Assembly: GCA_946482375.1 (NCBI GenBank)
Contig: CAMLRH010000116.1
Span: 1-8,109, forward strand
From: an uncultured Caulobacteraceae bacterium
GTDB taxonomy: Bacteria > Pseudomonadota > Alphaproteobacteria > Caulobacterales > Caulobacteraceae
Direction: 5' to 3'
DNA: 8,109 bases
Positions 5,780 to 8,109 of the stretch are shown here, piece by piece. Positions within the stretch are counted from its first letter, which is position 1; the number at the start of each line of letters is the position of its first letter. The notes under the pieces were generated by a model, which saw only the letters and a program-made list of their open reading frames with translations, did not search any database and was not told the origin of the DNA. Both the position numbers and the translations under genes were made by a program.

Positions 5780-6412
5780 ATGATCCGCGAGGGGCTCCTG
5801 CTCGCCTGCGTCCTGACGCTAGCCGGCTGCGGTCCCGCGCCTCAACAGGAGCGCGCCATGGCCCAGAACGAAGGCGAACGTCATTCCGGCGAGTCCATCA
5901 CCATCATGCGGGTCGACGCGCGCCAGGACACCGGCATCCTGCTGCAGACGCGCTCGCAGGGCGCGAACGGGCGCCTGGCGGACCCGCACAGCGCCTACCA
6001 CGACAACATCTCGCCGCCGCTGACCTGGAGCCGTGTGCGCGGCGCGCAGGCCTATGCGCTGATCGTCGAGGACCCGGACGCGCCGCGCGAGCTGCCGTTC
6101 GTGCACTGGATGGCCTGGAACATCCCGGGCGAGGCGGCTTCCCTGCCCGAAGGCGTCGCCAACGTCCCCCATCCCGTCTCGCCGCAGGGGTTGACCCAGG
6201 GCAAGAACGACAACGGCTCCTACGGCTGGTTTGGACCCAGACCGCCCGCCGGCCACGGCGTCCACCGCTACTATTTCCAGATTTTCGCGCTCGATCAGCC
6301 GCTCGACATGGGCGCCAACACGCCGCTGGAGGAACTGGTCAAGGCGCTGAAGGCCCACACCATCGCCGAGGGCCAGATGGTGGCGACCTACGAAGCCCCC
6401 ACCGCGCAGTAG
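5780..6412 (+). CDS. YbhB/YbcL-family PEBP (Raf kinase inhibitor-like) lipoprotein
   Basis: A 210-residue member of the phosphatidylethanolamine-binding protein family; bacterial members are small ligand-binding proteins of unsettled function. Conserved region 1 is D-P-D-A-P at 98-102 with F-V-H-W (H109) and N-I-P-G after it. Conserved region 2 is G-P-R-P-P-A-G at 152-158, then H162-R-Y and F-A-L-D. These residues line the anion-binding pocket. From ATG 5780 the first 17 residues form a short lipoprotein signal with lipobox L-A-G-C (C17), predicting an acylated periplasmic-side protein. The ribosome site at that ATG is poor (AGGG with no spacer). A better one, AGGAG, precedes an internal ATG at 5858 that would give a 184-residue form without the signal. 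An in-frame ATG at 5738 overlaps the oxygenase gene and spoils the signal peptide. The gene follows the oxygenase by 22 bases. Confidence 0.9.
   Translation: MIREGLLLACVLTLAGCGPAPQQERAMAQNEGERHSGESITIMRVDARQDTGILLQTRSQGANGRLADPHSAYHDNISPPLTWSRVRGAQAYALIVEDPDAPRELPFVHWMAWNIPGEAASLPEGVANVPHPVSPQGLTQGKNDNGSYGWFGPRPPAGHGVHRYYFQIFALDQPLDMGANTPLEELVKALKAHTIAEGQMVATYEAPTAQ
5847..5860 (+). promoter_or_regulatory. Internal Shine-Dalgarno and alternative start in the PEBP gene
   Basis: AGGAG at 5847-5851 lies six bases before the in-frame ATG at 5858, which is a better arrangement than at the upstream ATG 5780. Use of this start would give a protein lacking the lipoprotein signal peptide. Whether it is used cannot be told from sequence. 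Confidence 0.4.
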
Positions 6413-6414
6413 GC

Positions 6415-6627
6415 CTAGTCGCCCCGCACCATCCAGAGCATGGCGGCAAGGCCGAGCGTGCCGAACACCCCCATCATCATCGGGATGGTCGCCGAGATCC
6501 CCCCGGCATGCACCGAGATCTGCCCATCGAAGGCGCCGGCCGCGAAGAAGCGGTCGATCCAGGGCCAGAAGAAGAAGCCGAGCAGCAGCACGGCTCCCAT
6601 CAGCACAAACATGCGAAACAGCGTCAT
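6415..6627 (-). CDS. Small two-helix membrane protein, unknown function
   Basis: A 70-residue hydrophobic protein. Helix 1 covers about residues 5-22 (F-R-M-F-V-L-M-G and following) and helix 2 about 47-67 (ending L-W-M-V-R-G-D). A short loop containing F-D-G-Q-I-S-V-H-A-G-G-I lies between them. The layout of two helices around a G-x-I-containing loop recalls DUF2905-type small proteins, but the match is too loose to assign. It looks like a real gene: GGGAGG sits 8 bases before the ATG on the minus strand, and the protein has a coherent topology. Its stop codon is 2 bp from the stop of the convergent PEBP gene. Upstream, toward higher coordinates, it is divergent from the glutathione S-transferase gene. 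Confidence 0.75.
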   Translation of the reverse strand: MTLFRMFVLMGAVLLLGFFFWPWIDRFFAAGAFDGQISVHAGGISATIPMMMGVFGTLGLAAMLWMVRGD

Positions 6628-6769
6628 GGCTGTCGCCTCCCACTATCGCGCGGACGAAGGTCGTCCCAGGCGCGCGGACGTCACAGTAACCACGGTTGGT
6701 TAACGGTCCCTCCAGCAGGCGCGGTGAAATGACGTTTACGATTGTGGCGAACGGCCTAGGCTGAGCCGG
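6628..6769. promoter_or_regulatory. Divergent intergenic region, promoters not resolved
   Basis: This 142 bp gap separates the minus-strand small membrane protein from the plus-strand glutathione S-transferase, so it should hold both promoters. A single TTAAC at 6700-6704 resembles half of a CtrA site. The minus-strand binding site GGGAGG is at 6636-6641. No other confident element or hairpin was found. Confidence 0.35.
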
Positions 6770-7567
6770 ATGCGTAGCCGCCTCCCCCGCCCGGCCGTCT
6801 GGCACATCCCGGTCTGCCCCTTCTCCCAGCGCCTTGAAATCCTTCTGGAATTGAAGGGCCGAAGGGACGCGGTCGATTTTCGCGAGGTCGATATCACCAA
6901 GCCGCGCGACCCACGCCTGCTGGAGCTGTCGGGCGGCGCGACGGCGCTGCCGGTGCTGGAGGACGAGGAGGGGCGCGGGATCAAGGAGAGCCTGGTCCTG
7001 CTGCGCTATCTCGAAGACCGTTTCCCCGATCCGCCGGTCGCCCGCGCCGACCCGTACGAGCGGGCCGTCGAAAACATGCTGATCGCGCTGGAAGGTCCGT
7101 TCGGGAACGCCGGCTACGCCTTCGTGATGAACCAGGACACGGCCCGGCGCGAACAGCACCGCGAGACGATGGAGACGCGCTACGCCGGCCTCGACGCCTT
7201 CCTGATGCGTCATGCGCCAGACGGCGACTTCCTGTTCGAGCGGTTCGGGCTGGCGGAAGCGGTCTTCACGCCGCTCTTCATGCGTTTCTGGTTCCTCGAC
7301 TGGTACGAGGGTTTCGACATCCCGGAGCATCTGCCCCGCGTGCGCCGCTGGCGCGACGCCTGCATCGCCCACCCGGCCGCGCGGCAGGTCACCTACGAGC
7401 AGATCGTCAAGCTCTACTACGACTACAGCCGCGGCGCCGGTAACGGCGCGCTGGTCGAGGGTCGTAAGGTCTCCAGCTTCGCACCCGAGTTCCCGTGGCA
7501 AGCGCGGCCCATGCCGCCGAGGGGCAAGGGCCCGGCGGCGACGGACGCGGCGCTGGGGTTGGGCTGA
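6770..7567 (+). CDS. Glutathione S-transferase family protein
   Basis: A 265-residue protein with the GST fold, expected to bind glutathione in the cytoplasm. The N-terminal thioredoxin-like domain (about 8-87) carries P-V-C-P-F-S-Q-R with C16 as the likely active-site cysteine, as in omega- and beta-type or glutathionyl-reductase-like GSTs. The cis-proline segment A-L-P-V-L and the glutathione-binding E-S pair before L-V-L-L-R-Y-L-E-D-R-F-P are also present. The all-helical C-terminal domain runs from about 95 to 225. An Arg/Pro/Gly-rich tail of about 40 residues follows, longer than usual for the family (typically about 200-230 residues), so this may be a subfamily trait. ATG 6770 is preferred because the fold begins within ten residues of it; the Shine-Dalgarno sequence is weak. 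It converges on rpoD. The exact substrate is unknown. Confidence 0.9.
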   Translation: MRSRLPRPAVWHIPVCPFSQRLEILLELKGRRDAVDFREVDITKPRDPRLLELSGGATALPVLEDEEGRGIKESLVLLRYLEDRFPDPPVARADPYERAVENMLIALEGPFGNAGYAFVMNQDTARREQHRETMETRYAGLDAFLMRHAPDGDFLFERFGLAEAVFTPLFMRFWFLDWYEGFDIPEHLPRVRRWRDACIAHPAARQVTYEQIVKLYYDYSRGAGNGALVEGRKVSSFAPEFPWQARPMPPRGKGPAATDAALGLG

Positions 7568-7596
7568 AAGGAAAAGGGCGGCCCGAAGACCGCCCT
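7567..7596 (-). terminator. Rho-independent terminator of rpoD with UUCG tetraloop
   Basis: Read on the minus strand, AGGGCGGTC and GGCCGCCCT form a 9 bp stem with one G-U pair, closed by the very stable C(UUCG)G tetraloop. TTTTCCTTT follows. The stem covers 7575-7596 and the T-tract runs down to 7567, the last base of the convergent gene's stop codon. On the plus strand the stem has a C-A mismatch and no T-tract, so it mainly serves rpoD. Confidence 0.88.
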
Positions 7597-7603
7597 CTGA
7601 ACC

Positions 7604-8109
<506 letters not shown>

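Noticed and set aside
5140..6412. Novel defence or secondary metabolite cluster formed by the oxygenase, dehydrogenase and PEBP genes
   Set aside because: Neither composition nor neighbours support it. The genes are common single-gene families in a core chromosomal setting beside ctrA and rpoD.
5819..7501. 560-codon open frame on the minus strand across the PEBP, small membrane and GST genes
   Set aside because: It runs antisense to three genes with recognisable proteins. Its product is rich in Arg, Asp, Val, His and Gln without domain sense, which is typical of GC-rich shadow frames.

Overview
The window looks like a core chromosomal segment of a GC-rich alphaproteobacterium of the family Caulobacteraceae (Caulobacter, Phenylobacterium or a close relative). 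The main evidence is a 233-residue response regulator that reads almost like Caulobacter crescentus CtrA. Its upstream region is crowded with GANTC sites (the CcrM methylation motif) and TTAA elements (the CtrA half-site motif). The 3' part of rpoD sits at the right end. I see no phage, insertion sequence, CRISPR array, tRNA or rRNA.

Layout, left to right. A strong intrinsic terminator (21-60) closes an upstream gene that lies outside the window. A small two-helix DUF4282 membrane protein (199-561) follows. Next comes a roughly 225 bp control region and ctrA (787-1488) with its own hairpin terminator (1524-1556). Immediately after are a DUF1232/YkvA-type membrane protein (1564-1935) and an ArsC-family thioredoxin-fold reductase (1974-2327). 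A 175 bp leader with a long stem-loop precedes an M23 (LytM-type) murein endopeptidase (2503-3852). A 92 bp imperfect palindrome (3861-3952) separates this gene from a convergent zinc-dependent alcohol dehydrogenase (3952-5046, minus strand).

Divergent from the dehydrogenase are a TIGR02466-type putative 2-oxoglutarate/Fe(II) oxygenase (5140-5757) and a PEBP/YbhB-like protein with a lipoprotein signal (5780-6412). The latter converges with a 70-residue membrane protein on the minus strand (6415-6627), with only 2 bp between stop codons. A glutathione S-transferase-like protein (6770-7567) then converges on rpoD (7604 to the window edge, minus strand). The rpoD terminator, with a UUCG tetraloop, lies between them.

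How they fit together: ctrA is the cell-cycle master regulator, and its control region carries the expected marks of methylation-coupled expression and autoregulation. The envelope protease may be cell-cycle regulated too, but the binding-site evidence is thin. The remaining genes are mostly single-gene housekeeping or stress functions with no evident shared pathway. I found no convincing undescribed multi-gene system. The items most worth checking are the GANTC cluster (seven sites in 150 bp against one seen by eye elsewhere in the window), the palindromic repeat abutting the dehydrogenase stop codon, the long leader hairpin of the M23 gene, and the two possible starts of the PEBP gene.
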